Shown: piece after piece, positions 52,242 through 59,233 of the stretch
Layout of the letters: every line of letters starts with the position of its first letter
Position numbering within the stretch: the stretch's first letter is position 1
DNA from: Thermophagus xiamenensis
Lineage (GTDB): Bacteria; Bacteroidota; Bacteroidia; Bacteroidales; Marinilabiliaceae
Length of the DNA: 59,233 nt
Assembly (NCBI RefSeq): GCF_900112795.1
Contig: NZ_FONA01000025.1
Coordinates: 1 to 59,233, forward strand
Reading direction: 5' to 3'
Translations under genes and position numbers: made by a program
Notes under the pieces: generated by a model
What the model saw: only the letters and a program-made list of their open reading frames with translations
Told to the model about the DNA's origin: nothing
Database searches by the model: none

Positions 52242-53528
52242 TTAGAAACTAATTACAGCCTCTAACATTAAACCATTAAATTTTCCTTCATTGTATTTGT
52301 TATAGGTAGGAAAATTGTTATAGGATTGATTGACGTATTCCACTTTAGCCAGAATGTTTTGTGTCATGAACCATCCGCCGCCTAATTGAAAACGTTTAAT
52401 ATCGACGTCGGCAAATTCTGTTACATCTGATTCATTTGTAAATTTGCCTTCGCCTGAAACGATATTGTAACGGCCACCCACATAGAAATTTTCGTTGGCA
52501 CCGAATCGATATATTAGCTCAGCGGCATACTGATTAAATTTACGTGTGGATGTTTCGTCATTAGCTTTTCCCTTGGCTTGTTCTACAACCCCAAAAAATT
52601 CTAATCCTTTATATTTTATAAATGGATTAAACATTAGTGCTGTAAGCTCATTAGAGAAACCGGGGTCCCACCGCCCGGAGCGGAAATTACCGGATGAAGT
52701 AGCACCCACTTCTTCCATTACGAAATAATAGCGAGCCCCGGCCCTGTCGCCGGCATATAGATAGGTTCTGGCACTTTCACCTGTAGAATAAACAGAACCG
52801 GTAAGCCTTAATCTAAAATCGGAATTTAAATAATTGTCATAGCCCAGTTTGGCAATAAATGAAGGTTTAGTAGTACCGGGTGAAGTAACCGCCTGATTGA
52901 GCTTCCCGTTTGTTAATCCTAACATGCTGATAAAGCCGTTTTTTCTAAAGTAGACTTCGCCTCCCACTTCAGTGGTGAAGCCATCCATAATTAAATTGCC
53001 GACGAAGGGATTAAAAAAAGCCTGGGCATTGTCGGTTCTGCGGAAATGAGCATCACCATAGTTATTCTCCATATGCCCAACCCGGATGGTGACATATTGC
53101 ATCAGGTTTTGGAGGAAACCTTCGCGGATAAAGTCGAGTTTGTCTATCTGGAAGTACCCGCCTTTTACATACGTTTCGGTATGGTGTCGGGACGACAGAT
53201 AGGTGCGTAAATGCATCCTCACGCCATCATAAAGTGCAACATCCAGGTCAAGGTTAGCCGTTGCCAGATTGAAGTTGCTTCCAATCTCTTCTAAAGCCAC
53301 ACTTCCCGAGTTTTCATGATCCAAAGCCTGAAACTGAAGGGTAGAGGCACCTCCAATGCGAATTTTAACCCCATCAAATTCGCTTTCGGCCTCTTTGGGT
53401 GCTTCAAATTGGTTAATTCCTCTTTTGTCGGGGTAGCGATAATAATTAATATTTCTTTGACTTAGGGCCGGAAGTGCAAACGCAATTAGGCCCGAAAAAA
53501 GAATTATGTGCAAAAAACTTTTTTTCAT
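52242..53528 (-). CDS. outer-membrane porin (OprO/OprP-like barrel)
   Basis: 428 residues. Signal peptide (IILFSGLIAFALPALS) and then ~16 predicted amphipathic strands, e.g. FDGVKIRIGGASTLQFQALD, GVRMHLRTYLSSRHHTETYV, NILAKVEYVNQSYNNFPTYN; ends in the aromatic MLEAVISF typical of BAM clients. Resembles phosphate-selective porin O/P-type channels of Bacteroidota; solute unknown. It is flanked in the same operon by two YceI-family genes (35 and 37 bp spacing). Confidence 0.82.
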   Translation of the reverse strand: MKKSFLHIILFSGLIAFALPALSQRNINYYRYPDKRGINQFEAPKEAESEFDGVKIRIGGASTLQFQALDHENSGSVALEEIGSNFNLATANLDLDVALYDGVRMHLRTYLSSRHHTETYVKGGYFQIDKLDFIREGFLQNLMQYVTIRVGHMENNYGDAHFRRTDNAQAFFNPFVGNLIMDGFTTEVGGEVYFRKNGFISMLGLTNGKLNQAVTSPGTTKPSFIAKLGYDNYLNSDFRLRLTGSVYSTGESARTYLYAGDRAGARYYFVMEEVGATSSGNFRSGRWDPGFSNELTALMFNPFIKYKGLEFFGVVEQAKGKANDETSTRKFNQYAAELIYRFGANENFYVGGRYNIVSGEGKFTNESDVTEFADVDIKRFQLGGGWFMTQNILAKVEYVNQSYNNFPTYNKYNEGKFNGLMLEAVISF

Positions 53529-53565
53529 AACGTCTCTTCTTAAATTATGGTTAAAAACAGATGAA

Positions 53566-54138
53566 TTATTTTAATGATATACTGAAGCTAACTTTAACCA
53601 AGTCATCGGTATTAATCGAACCAAACATCACTGAGGGTGGTTCCATATCAAAATCGGTCATTTTTAGTTCTATATCCCCGGTAACTTTTAATTCATTTTT
53701 CTCATTCCAAGAAAGATGAACAGGAATTGTAACCGAATTGGTTTTTCCGGCAATTGTCAGTTGACCCGGGACGAAATAATTTTGTTGGTTTTTATTTACC
53801 TCGATTGGCTTGTCTTGTGTGAAAGAAATCGACGGATGCTTTTTTGCCTTCAATGCCTCATGCGCTTTATTGTTCATCATAGATTTAGAACTTAAAAGAT
53901 CTTTGGCATTGGCTGTAAACTTTGTATTGGAAAGAAGGAAGTTGCTGTTTTCAGTTTGTTCAAACCTGGCTGATACATCAAACTTTTTCATTTCCATCTC
54001 CCAATCGTGAAGTGTTGACGTCCCCGTAACTTTTAAGGTATTATTGTCTCCTGTAAGGTTAATTTCTTGCCCATTAACTATATAGGGTAATACCAACAAA
54101 GCCAGTAGGTAAGCGGAAATTAATTTAATTTTAGTCAT
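53566..54138 (-). CDS. YceI-family protein, periplasmic
   Basis: 190 residues. Signal peptide (ISAYLLALLVLPYIVNG) followed by the YceI lipocalin-like barrel: TLKVTGTSTLHDWEMEMKKF at the start, HPSISFTQDKP, FVPGQLTIAGKTNSVTIPVH and TDFDMEPPSVMFGSINTDDL (family signature) at the end. Probably binds an isoprenoid, quinone or similar hydrophobic ligand. First gene of the YceI-porin-YceI operon, with a promoter at 54170-54177. Confidence 0.9.
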   Translation of the reverse strand: MTKIKLISAYLLALLVLPYIVNGQEINLTGDNNTLKVTGTSTLHDWEMEMKKFDVSARFEQTENSNFLLSNTKFTANAKDLLSSKSMMNNKAHEALKAKKHPSISFTQDKPIEVNKNQQNYFVPGQLTIAGKTNSVTIPVHLSWNEKNELKVTGDIELKMTDFDMEPPSVMFGSINTDDLVKVSFSISLK

Positions 54139-54169
54139 GTTATAATTGTTTTAATTTTAATCCTAGCGC

Positions 54170-54177
54170 AAAAGTAG
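54170..54177 (-). promoter_or_regulatory. putative -7 element (TACTTTTG) of the YceI operon
   Basis: Perfect TAnnTTTG match on the minus strand, 31 bp before the YceI start codon; no obvious -33. Confidence 0.6.
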
Positions 54178-54236
54178 TAAAAAAATGAGTAATTAAATAC
54201 CGTTTATATAAAATTACCCATCAAAAAAATTAGAAA

Positions 54237-54440
54237 ATGAAATGAGTATGACCAAATTCAAGATTATCAAACGAAGAAGATGTATAAAAAGAGTACAGGC
54301 AGAGAGGAATAGACAGATATTGATCTTTGTATTTCACTGTTTTGGGGAATCGTGTTTTATTCTTCGACCAGAGGTTAAGATAAATTTATGCTGGGGCCAG
54401 GGATGCCAGACAAATTTACTTGAATGAGCGCGGCGAGATC
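54237..54440 (+). repeat. degenerate repeat unit (copy H)
   Basis: ATGAAATGAGTATGACC at 54237, AGATGTATAAAAAG, ACAGGCAGAGAGG and a final AAATTTACTTGAATGAGCGCGGCG resemble a decayed long unit. This is the one copy whose direction does not lead into a gene: it lies between the YceI operon and the end of the lipid kinase gene. Nothing else is recognisable in 54178-54500. Confidence 0.5.
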
Positions 54441-54500
54441 AATATTAAAATTCAATATTTTGTTTAAGATGTTTAAGGTTTGTTTTCGACAAAACTTCTT

Positions 54501-55433
54501 TTAAATTCCCAGAGGAATCATATCCATCAGCGGTTGAAGAATATTTGGGGCCTGGATAAGATGTTCGGGTGGAGTTGTGACTTTAAGTGCCAGTGGCAAA
54601 ATATTAATATGAGCTTCTACACCTAAATTTACCGGTTCGCCATCCACATGGCCAAATAAAGGTTTAGGATGCCGAATAGTAATATTTCGCGCCCGAATAA
54701 TGGTATCGTATTTGTTTTTGTCGATAGATTGATCCAACATGCTGATCAAGAGAGCGGGGGCTGAAAACTTCGGGAAATCTTTAATGAGACATACATCTAT
54801 AAGACCGTCGTCAATTAAAGCTCCCGGTGCAATATGAAAATTATTTCCGTATTGGCTGGAGTTGGCAAAGCTAACTAAAAAAGCATCGAGTTGAATTTTT
54901 GCTCCATCTACGAAAATGGTATAATTCTCTGATTTGTATTTGGGGAATTCTTTGGATATTAGTTGCATATAAGCCAGCGGGCCCCGCTTTTTTTTGTGGG
55001 CAAATTTGTGACTGATATATGCATCAAACCCGATGCCGGCAACATTAAATGAATAATAGTCATTTATCTTTATTACATCTATCGATTTAACCGAACCTTC
55101 TTTAATGACTTCAAAAGCCTTGTTAATTTTTACGGGGATTTGAAGAAAACGCGCCAGTCCGTTTCCCGAACCGGTCGGAATAATGCCTAATGCTGTTGAG
55201 GAATTTATTAACCCTCTACCCACTTCATTAACGGTACCGTCGCCACCAACTGCAACAACTATGTCGTAGTTCCCTGCAGCTTGCGAACTCAGTTGAAAAG
55301 CGTGTCCCGGTTTTTCCGAAAAAATAATATCATAACCGGAGGACTTGGCTTGATTAATAAGACTTCGCTCCAGTTCCTTCTGGCGTCCTTGTCCCGAGGC
55401 AGGGTTTATTATAAACAAAGCTTTTTTATCCAT
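54501..55433 (-). CDS. diacylglycerol/sphingosine-type lipid kinase (YegS/DgkB-like)
   Basis: 310 residues from the chosen ATG. DAGK catalytic fold: ALFIINPASGQGRQKELERS, the nucleotide motif VAVGGDGTVNEVGRG, GIIPTGSGNGLARFLQIPVK, and the C-terminal IDVCLIKDFPKF and FGHVDGEPVNLGVEAHIN. Phosphorylates a lipid hydroxyl such as diacylglycerol, or a sphingoid base given the Spt gene in this window; the lipid cannot be identified. The frame is open 9 codons further to 55460, but MDKKALFIINPASG is the normal start. Divergent from the PAP2 gene, with back-to-back promoters. Confidence 0.9.
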   Translation of the reverse strand: MDKKALFIINPASGQGRQKELERSLINQAKSSGYDIIFSEKPGHAFQLSSQAAGNYDIVVAVGGDGTVNEVGRGLINSSTALGIIPTGSGNGLARFLQIPVKINKAFEVIKEGSVKSIDVIKINDYYSFNVAGIGFDAYISHKFAHKKKRGPLAYMQLISKEFPKYKSENYTIFVDGAKIQLDAFLVSFANSSQYGNNFHIAPGALIDDGLIDVCLIKDFPKFSAPALLISMLDQSIDKNKYDTIIRARNITIRHPKPLFGHVDGEPVNLGVEAHINILPLALKVTTPPEHLIQAPNILQPLMDMIPLGI

Positions 55434-55457
55434 TTTTAAGCGTTGGTTAACGTTGCG

Positions 55458-55465
55458 CAAATTTA
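55458..55465 (-). promoter_or_regulatory. putative -7 element (TAAATTTG) of the lipid kinase gene
   Basis: TAnnTTTG on the minus strand, 24 bp before the chosen ATG at 55433 and inside the longer open frame, which supports the internal start. Confidence 0.55.
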
Positions 55466-55471
55466 TACATA

Positions 55472-55479
55472 TATTTTTG
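55472..55479 (+). promoter_or_regulatory. putative -7 element (TATTTTTG) of the PAP2 gene
   Basis: TAnnTTTG match on the plus strand, 56 bp before the PAP2 start and only 6 bp from the divergent -7 box of the lipid kinase gene. Confidence 0.55.
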
Positions 55480-55535
55480 TAATTCTACTGTTTGGAGTAA
55501 TTGCAGAATTTTTATTTTCTTTGAAATAAAAAAAA

Positions 55536-56213
55536 GTGGAAACATTAATTCATCTCGACCAGGAATTACTTCTTTATTTAAATTCATTTACTTCACCATT
55601 ATTTGACAACTTTTTTTGGGTGGTAACCAGTAAAAGCATCTGGTTTCCAATGTATTTTATGATTCTGTATGTAATATTTCGCCAGCAGGGATTAAAAGGG
55701 ATTGTAACGTTACTGGCGTTGCTTCTTATGCTTGTTTTATCTGATCAGATTTCTACGAATATATTTAAGGAAGGTTTTGAACGTTTTAGACCTTCTCATG
55801 AACCGGCTCTTTCGGGATTGGTTGATTTGATTAATGGGAAAAAAGGAGGAAAATATGGTTTTGTGTCGTCACATGCCACCAATTCATTCGGACTAGCCAT
55901 CTTTTCCCTTTTGTTGTTTAGAAAAAGATGGTATTCCATTTTTATTATTTTTTGGGCCTTATTAAACAGCTATTCCCGTATTTACATGGGGCTTCATTAT
56001 CCGGGAGATATATTGGGGGGGATGATTTTAGGATCATTGATTGGGTGGTTTGTTTTCTGGCTTTATAAAAAGATTTCCAGACGCTTTGTTATCACTTATG
56101 CCGCAAGAGATTACTCGTTTCAATTATCTTCTGTTTCTCCTGTTATTTTTACCGGGATCTTGACGATTATTATTGTTTTTATTTCCTCAGTATTGTTGCT
56201 AGAATTGATGTAA
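55536..56213 (+). CDS. PAP2-family membrane phosphatase
   Basis: 225 residues with about six membrane helices. The three PAP2 phosphatase motifs are intact: C1 KEGFERFRP (K-x6-RP), C2 SSHATN and C3 SRIYMGLHYPGDILGG (SR-x5-H-x3-D). Dephosphorylates a lipid phosphate such as phosphatidate, undecaprenyl diphosphate or a sphingoid phosphate. It is divergent from a lipid kinase gene, so the pair could form opposite arms of a lipid phosphorylation cycle (inference). Start is GTG at 55536; no nearby ATG. Confidence 0.92.
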   Translation: METLIHLDQELLLYLNSFTSPLFDNFFWVVTSKSIWFPMYFMILYVIFRQQGLKGIVTLLALLLMLVLSDQISTNIFKEGFERFRPSHEPALSGLVDLINGKKGGKYGFVSSHATNSFGLAIFSLLLFRKRWYSIFIIFWALLNSYSRIYMGLHYPGDILGGMILGSLIGWFVFWLYKKISRRFVITYAARDYSFQLSSVSPVIFTGILTIIIVFISSVLLLELM

Positions 56214-56305
56214 GATTGGTAAGTTGCCGGGTTAAACTTTAAAGGTTATTGATGTTTTAAGCATAACTTATGAAATAAATAGAGTTTAATAATTGTTAAA
56301 ACCTA

Positions 56306-56313
56306 TACTTTTG
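56306..56313 (+). promoter_or_regulatory. putative -7 element (TACTTTTG)
   Basis: TAnnTTTG match 77 bp before the small HTH gene. Confidence 0.5.
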
Positions 56314-56390
56314 TTGTTAAAACTGTTTTAAATCTGTGTTATTATCCTTAATTTTATGACACTTCAATAACCTTTAAAAATATTTTAGAT

Positions 56391-56660
56391 ATGAGTGCAA
56401 CAATAACATTTAACCAGCTCAGGAGGATAAAAGACAGTCTTCCTGAAGGAAGCATGAGAAGCATCGCTGAGGCATTAAACCTCGACGTAGAAACAGTAAG
56501 AAACTATTTCGGTGGTGCTAACTACGATCGGGGTAAAAGCATAGGAATCCATCTGGAACAGGGACCTGATGGTGGAATTGTTGTATTGGACGACACAACT
56601 ATTCTTGAAATGGCTAGAGAAATTTTGGAAGGGAAAAGAGAAATACATCTAACCAACTAG
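56391..56660 (+). CDS. small helix-turn-helix protein, unknown
   Basis: 89 residues. The centre SMRSIAEALNLDVETVRNYF fits a helix-turn-helix DNA-binding motif (AEALNLDVETVRNYF as turn and recognition helix). The C-terminus forms two strands (IGIHLEQGPDGGIVVLDD) and a final helix. It resembles a conserved short Bacteroidota protein with no assigned role; probable DNA-binding regulator. Own promoter and a very strong terminator, so it is a highly defined single-gene unit. Confidence 0.82.
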   Translation: MSATITFNQLRRIKDSLPEGSMRSIAEALNLDVETVRNYFGGANYDRGKSIGIHLEQGPDGGIVVLDDTTILEMAREILEGKREIHLTN

Positions 56661-56676
56661 AATTAATATCACTTTA

Positions 56677-56726
56677 AAAACAAAAGCGGGAGAGTTCCTA
56701 TATGGGAGCTTTCCCGCTTTTGTTTT
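56677..56726. terminator. strong rho-independent terminator
   Basis: AAAACAAAAGCGGGA (56677-56691) and TCCCGCTTTTGTTTT (56712-56726) form a perfect 15-bp stem with A/T-rich base on both sides. Confidence 0.92.
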
Positions 56727-56816
56727 GATAGAATCTGTGTTTATTGCTTCAGTTACTGGGCAGCGTTAAACAATATTAAAATTGTGATTAGGATGCAGAA
56801 AATTAATTCGAAGATA

Positions 56817-56824
56817 TACTTTTG
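56817..56824 (+). promoter_or_regulatory. putative -7 element (TACTTTTG) of nhaD
   Basis: TAnnTTTG match, 147 bp before the nhaD start, implying a leader of about 140 nt without evident structure. Confidence 0.5.
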
Positions 56825-56971
56825 CACCACGCAAAACGCTACCTATTTCTGATATAATCAAGTATAGTTATTAATTCTGATTTAATTTTTATGCAAATTC
56901 TATTTGGATAGGCATTTAAATAAAAAAGTAAGAGAAATAAATTATTAATGAGTTTTTAAAAGAAAGGCATT

Positions 56972-58354
56972 ATGATTGTTTTTTATGCTATGGTCATAGT
57001 CTTTATCATAGGCTATGGATTCATTGTGTTGGAACACGTTAACAAAATTGATAAGGCAGCTTCTGCACTATTAACCGGTGCTTTATTATGGACATTGTTA
57101 GTGATTGATGGGCCAAGGATTATGCAATTGAATTTGAATTCAGAATGGCTTAAGTATTCTGCTGATTCAGGTTTGGGGACTGCGAGTGAGGTGATGGATT
57201 TTATAACGCATCATGCCGTCATTGAGCATTTGGGAGATGTTGCATCAATTATCTTTTTTCTTTTAGGTGCCATGACCATAGTGGAGGTGATAGACCGTTA
57301 CCAGGGCTTTCGGATAATCACTGATCGCATACATACCACCAATCGAATTAAATTGCTTTGGATAATTAGTTTTATAACCTTTTTCATTTCGGCTGTATTG
57401 GATAATTTGACAACATCCATTGTCATGATTACTCTTCTACAGAAATTATTAAGTAAACAAGATAATCGATGGTTGTTTTCAGGCATGGTTGTTTTGGCCG
57501 CCAATGCCGGTGGAGCATGGTCGCCAATGGGGGATGTAACGACCATAATGTTGTGGATTGGCGGGCAAGTAACGGCAGCCGGAATTGTAAAATCTCTTTT
57601 GATTCCCAGTTTAGTTTCAATGCTGGTTCCGCTTTGTATATTCTCTTTGGTAATGAAGGGTGCCACTACGCGTCCACTTCTTGAAGCGGGAGAAACAGCA
57701 GAATTTATTCCGTATAAAGAACGAGTCAGGATTTTAATATTAGGCCTTTCGGCTTTAGTGGCAGTGCCTATATTTAAGGGTCTTACCCAGTTGCCGCCGT
57801 TTTTGGGTATGTTATTGGGGCTTGGTGCTCTTTGGATATATACCGATAGGCGATTAAAACGAAAACATTTTTTGGATAAAAGAAAATTGAGTATTGTAAA
57901 AATTCTGAAGCAAGTCGATGTTGCATCTATTCTCTTTTTCCTGGGTATATTACTGGCTGTTGCGGCCTTGCAAACAGCAGGACATTTAAATCTATTGGCA
58001 GAATGGTTAGACAATAATGTTGGCAATATTTATGGTATTAATCTGATTATAGGATTCTTATCCTCAGTAGTAGATAATGTGCCATTGGTGGCGGCTTCGA
58101 TGGGAATGTATGAGATTCCGCAAGTTGCTGATCCCGGATTTATGTCCAGTTTCTTTGTGGATGGTAATTTTTGGTCGTTCCTCGCTTATTGTGCAGGTAC
58201 AGGAGGAAGCATCTTAATCATTGGTTCGGCCGCTGGCGTGGCTGCCATGAGCTTGGAAGGCATTCCGTTTTTTTGGTATTTGCGTCGCATTACACTACCC
58301 GCTTTGGTTGGTTATCTTGCCGGGGCAGGCGTCTATTTGTTGATGTTTGCATGA
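56972..58354 (+). CDS. nhaD: Na+/H+ antiporter NhaD
   Basis: 460 residues with about 12 hydrophobic helices of the ArsB/NhaD superfamily. The two NhaD hallmarks are present: the inverted-repeat helix SAVLDNLTTSIVMITLLQKL (Asp-Asn-Leu-Thr-Thr) with ANAGGAWSPMGDVTTIMLWI, and in the second half GFLSSVVDNVPLVAASMGMY with AGTGGSILIIGSAAGVAAMS. Exports Na+ (Li+) in exchange for protons, typical of marine and haloalkaliphilic bacteria. Monocistronic. Confidence 0.95.
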   Translation: MIVFYAMVIVFIIGYGFIVLEHVNKIDKAASALLTGALLWTLLVIDGPRIMQLNLNSEWLKYSADSGLGTASEVMDFITHHAVIEHLGDVASIIFFLLGAMTIVEVIDRYQGFRIITDRIHTTNRIKLLWIISFITFFISAVLDNLTTSIVMITLLQKLLSKQDNRWLFSGMVVLAANAGGAWSPMGDVTTIMLWIGGQVTAAGIVKSLLIPSLVSMLVPLCIFSLVMKGATTRPLLEAGETAEFIPYKERVRILILGLSALVAVPIFKGLTQLPPFLGMLLGLGALWIYTDRRLKRKHFLDKRKLSIVKILKQVDVASILFFLGILLAVAALQTAGHLNLLAEWLDNNVGNIYGINLIIGFLSSVVDNVPLVAASMGMYEIPQVADPGFMSSFFVDGNFWSFLAYCAGTGGSILIIGSAAGVAAMSLEGIPFFWYLRRITLPALVGYLAGAGVYLLMFA

Positions 58355-58367
58355 ATTAACCAGATGT

Positions 58368-59117
58368 TTAGAATAAATTTTTTAATTCCTGAGAAGATAA
58401 CTTGGTAATTATATTCCTTGTTTGTTCGAGCCTTTGCGGAGTCCCAATATCATACCAGATATCTTCTTTGGTTTCATAGCCTTTAATAATATGTTTTGAA
58501 CCCAACTCTAGATAAAGCTTTATGATTGAAAAAGCCTCGTCGGGTTTTGAGAAATTGAAAATTTCAGGGCTGACTATATGAATGCCTTGAAAACCATATG
58601 GTGTTGTCATTAAAGCGGGCCGGATGGTAATTTTTTCTCCGGTATTTATATTTTCCCAACCGGACAACACCATATTATTATCAAATAACAAATATCTACT
58701 TGTTGCTCTTTTTTTTACCATCATAGAAACAAGTGGCTTGAATTCCTGATGAAAATGAATGAATGGGGTTAAGTTCGCCGTAGTGAGTATATCTACATTA
58801 TAGAGTAGGATAGGGGTATCGGGATCAAATAATTTTCTTGCGTGAAAGAGTCCCCCCCCGGTATCCAAAAGCTTTTCTTTTTCATCCGAAATAAGTATCT
58901 CCATTTTCGTTGAACTATAATTATTGAGAAAATCAATAATTTGCTCATGATGATGATGAATGTTTACAACGGTTTTAGAGATTCCTGCATGCTCGAGTTT
59001 TTTTAAAGCGTATTCAAGCATGGGTATTTTGTTTACTGTTACTAAGGCTTTAGGTATATGATTGGTAATTGGTCGGAGGCGAGTTCCCAATCCTGCAGCA
59101 AAGACCATTGCGTTCAT
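58368..59117 (-). CDS. sugar-1-phosphate nucleotidyltransferase (MurU-like)
   Basis: 249 residues from the chosen ATG. Single nucleotidyltransferase domain: AMVFAAGLGTRLRPITNHIP with the GxGTRL-x-P motif and PKALVTVNKIPMLEYALKKL; LYNVDILT carries the metal aspartate; YDIGTPQRLEQ closes the domain. The short length without a C-terminal hexapeptide domain, and position next to a partly visible upstream gene, resemble the MurU/AmgK recycling pair (UDP-MurNAc), but mannose-1-phosphate or glucose-1-phosphate substrates are possible. The frame is open to ATG 59126; MNAMVFAAG at 59117 is the usual start. Confidence 0.87.
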   Translation of the reverse strand: MNAMVFAAGLGTRLRPITNHIPKALVTVNKIPMLEYALKKLEHAGISKTVVNIHHHHEQIIDFLNNYSSTKMEILISDEKEKLLDTGGGLFHARKLFDPDTPILLYNVDILTTANLTPFIHFHQEFKPLVSMMVKKRATSRYLLFDNNMVLSGWENINTGEKITIRPALMTTPYGFQGIHIVSPEIFNFSKPDEAFSIIKLYLELGSKHIIKGYETKEDIWYDIGTPQRLEQTRNIITKLSSQELKNLF

Positions 59118-59144
59118 TTGTCTCATAATTGATTTTAACCCGGA

Positions 59145-59233
59145 TTATGCATTAGAATAATTAAAAGGTGGACTTAGGCTTTCCACTTTCGCAAATATTC
59201 CGTCCATCCAGGGTCGCCTTTTTGCATTCAAAG
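59145..59233 (-). CDS. C-terminal fragment of a gene cut by the window edge
   Basis: On the minus strand a frame enters from the right edge and ends at TAA (59147-59145), giving 28 residues that end SLSPPFNYSNA, with KRRPWMDGIFAKVE before. It is not spurious-looking. By position it could be the kinase partner of the nucleotidyltransferase (28 bp downstream), but these residues alone do not prove it. Confidence 0.4.
   Translation of the reverse strand, partial: LNAKRRPWMDGIFAKVESLSPPFNYSNA

Noticed and set aside
57298-58026. 242-residue minus-strand frame inside nhaD
   Set aside because: It is a shadow of the clearly real NhaD frame, basic and proline-rich without any motif. The same applies to the 242-residue frame opposite pepT (44156-44884).

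Overview
The window is chromosomal DNA of a Bacteroidota bacterium, most likely of the Bacteroidales/Marinilabiliales type. The signs are: promoters of the Bacteroidota form TAnnTTTG in front of many genes; the phylum-typical block bamD - omega-like subunit - coaBC - DUF4835/PorD - recN; UpxY-type NusG paralogue; serine-palmitoyltransferase-like enzyme; GIN-domain and YceI-family envelope proteins; archaeal-type short prolyl-tRNA synthetase; and near absence of Shine-Dalgarno sequences. An NhaD-type Na+/H+ antiporter suggests a marine or saline/alkaline habitat. No rRNA, tRNA, CRISPR array, IS transposase or prophage was found.

Layout. 0-5.4 kb: RNA m5C methyltransferase, ribose-5-phosphate isomerase B, two convergent EamA transporters. 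6-11.7 kb: RND efflux system 1 (adaptor, pump, TolC). 11.9-20 kb: orphan UpxY-like antiterminator, lipoprotein, transaldolase, pRiA4b ORF-3 protein, secreted LamG-endonuclease/phosphatase lipoprotein, cyclophilin, DUF3127, metallo-beta-lactamase-fold hydrolase. 20-27 kb: sphingolipid-type Spt, then the BamD/omega/CoaBC/PorD/RecN block. 27-30.6 kb: FabI and the sulfate-activation pair CysD/CysN. 30.8-38 kb: RND system 2 with its own TetR regulator, TolC, lipoprotein adaptor, pump and a PII-like accessory protein. 38-45.6 kb: FadL-type porin, Tyr/Ser-rich lipoprotein, ProS, peptidase T, SixA-like phosphatase. 45.6-48 kb: queC-queE-queF, the preQ0/preQ1 branch of queuosine synthesis. 48.7-59 kb: PagL-like deacylase, GIN-domain lipoprotein, Rrf2 regulator, a YceI-porin-YceI operon, lipid kinase, PAP2 phosphatase, small HTH protein, NhaD and a sugar-phosphate nucleotidyltransferase.

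Much of the window serves the envelope: drug or metabolite export, outer-membrane barrels and their assembly (BamD), lipid A and sphingolipid chemistry, and fatty-acid synthesis. Housekeeping enzymes fill the gaps.

The most unusual feature is a family of interspersed repeats that explains most of the long gene-free gaps. Each unit runs from an ATG (ATGAAACGAGCATGGC) to a conserved end (AAATTTTATACGG) directly in front of the next ATG. Short units are 100-102 bp and carry an inverted repeat; long units are 184-201 bp and carry a TTAGTNA-rich palindromic tract. Most copies point the same way as the next gene, and units abut the start codons of the Rrf2 regulator and the PII-like gene. Other features worth a look are a 400-nt structured leader with a predicted pseudoknot before queC, a tetR promoter inside an inverted repeat, a 23-bp x10 minisatellite, and an atypical cysteine pattern in QueE.
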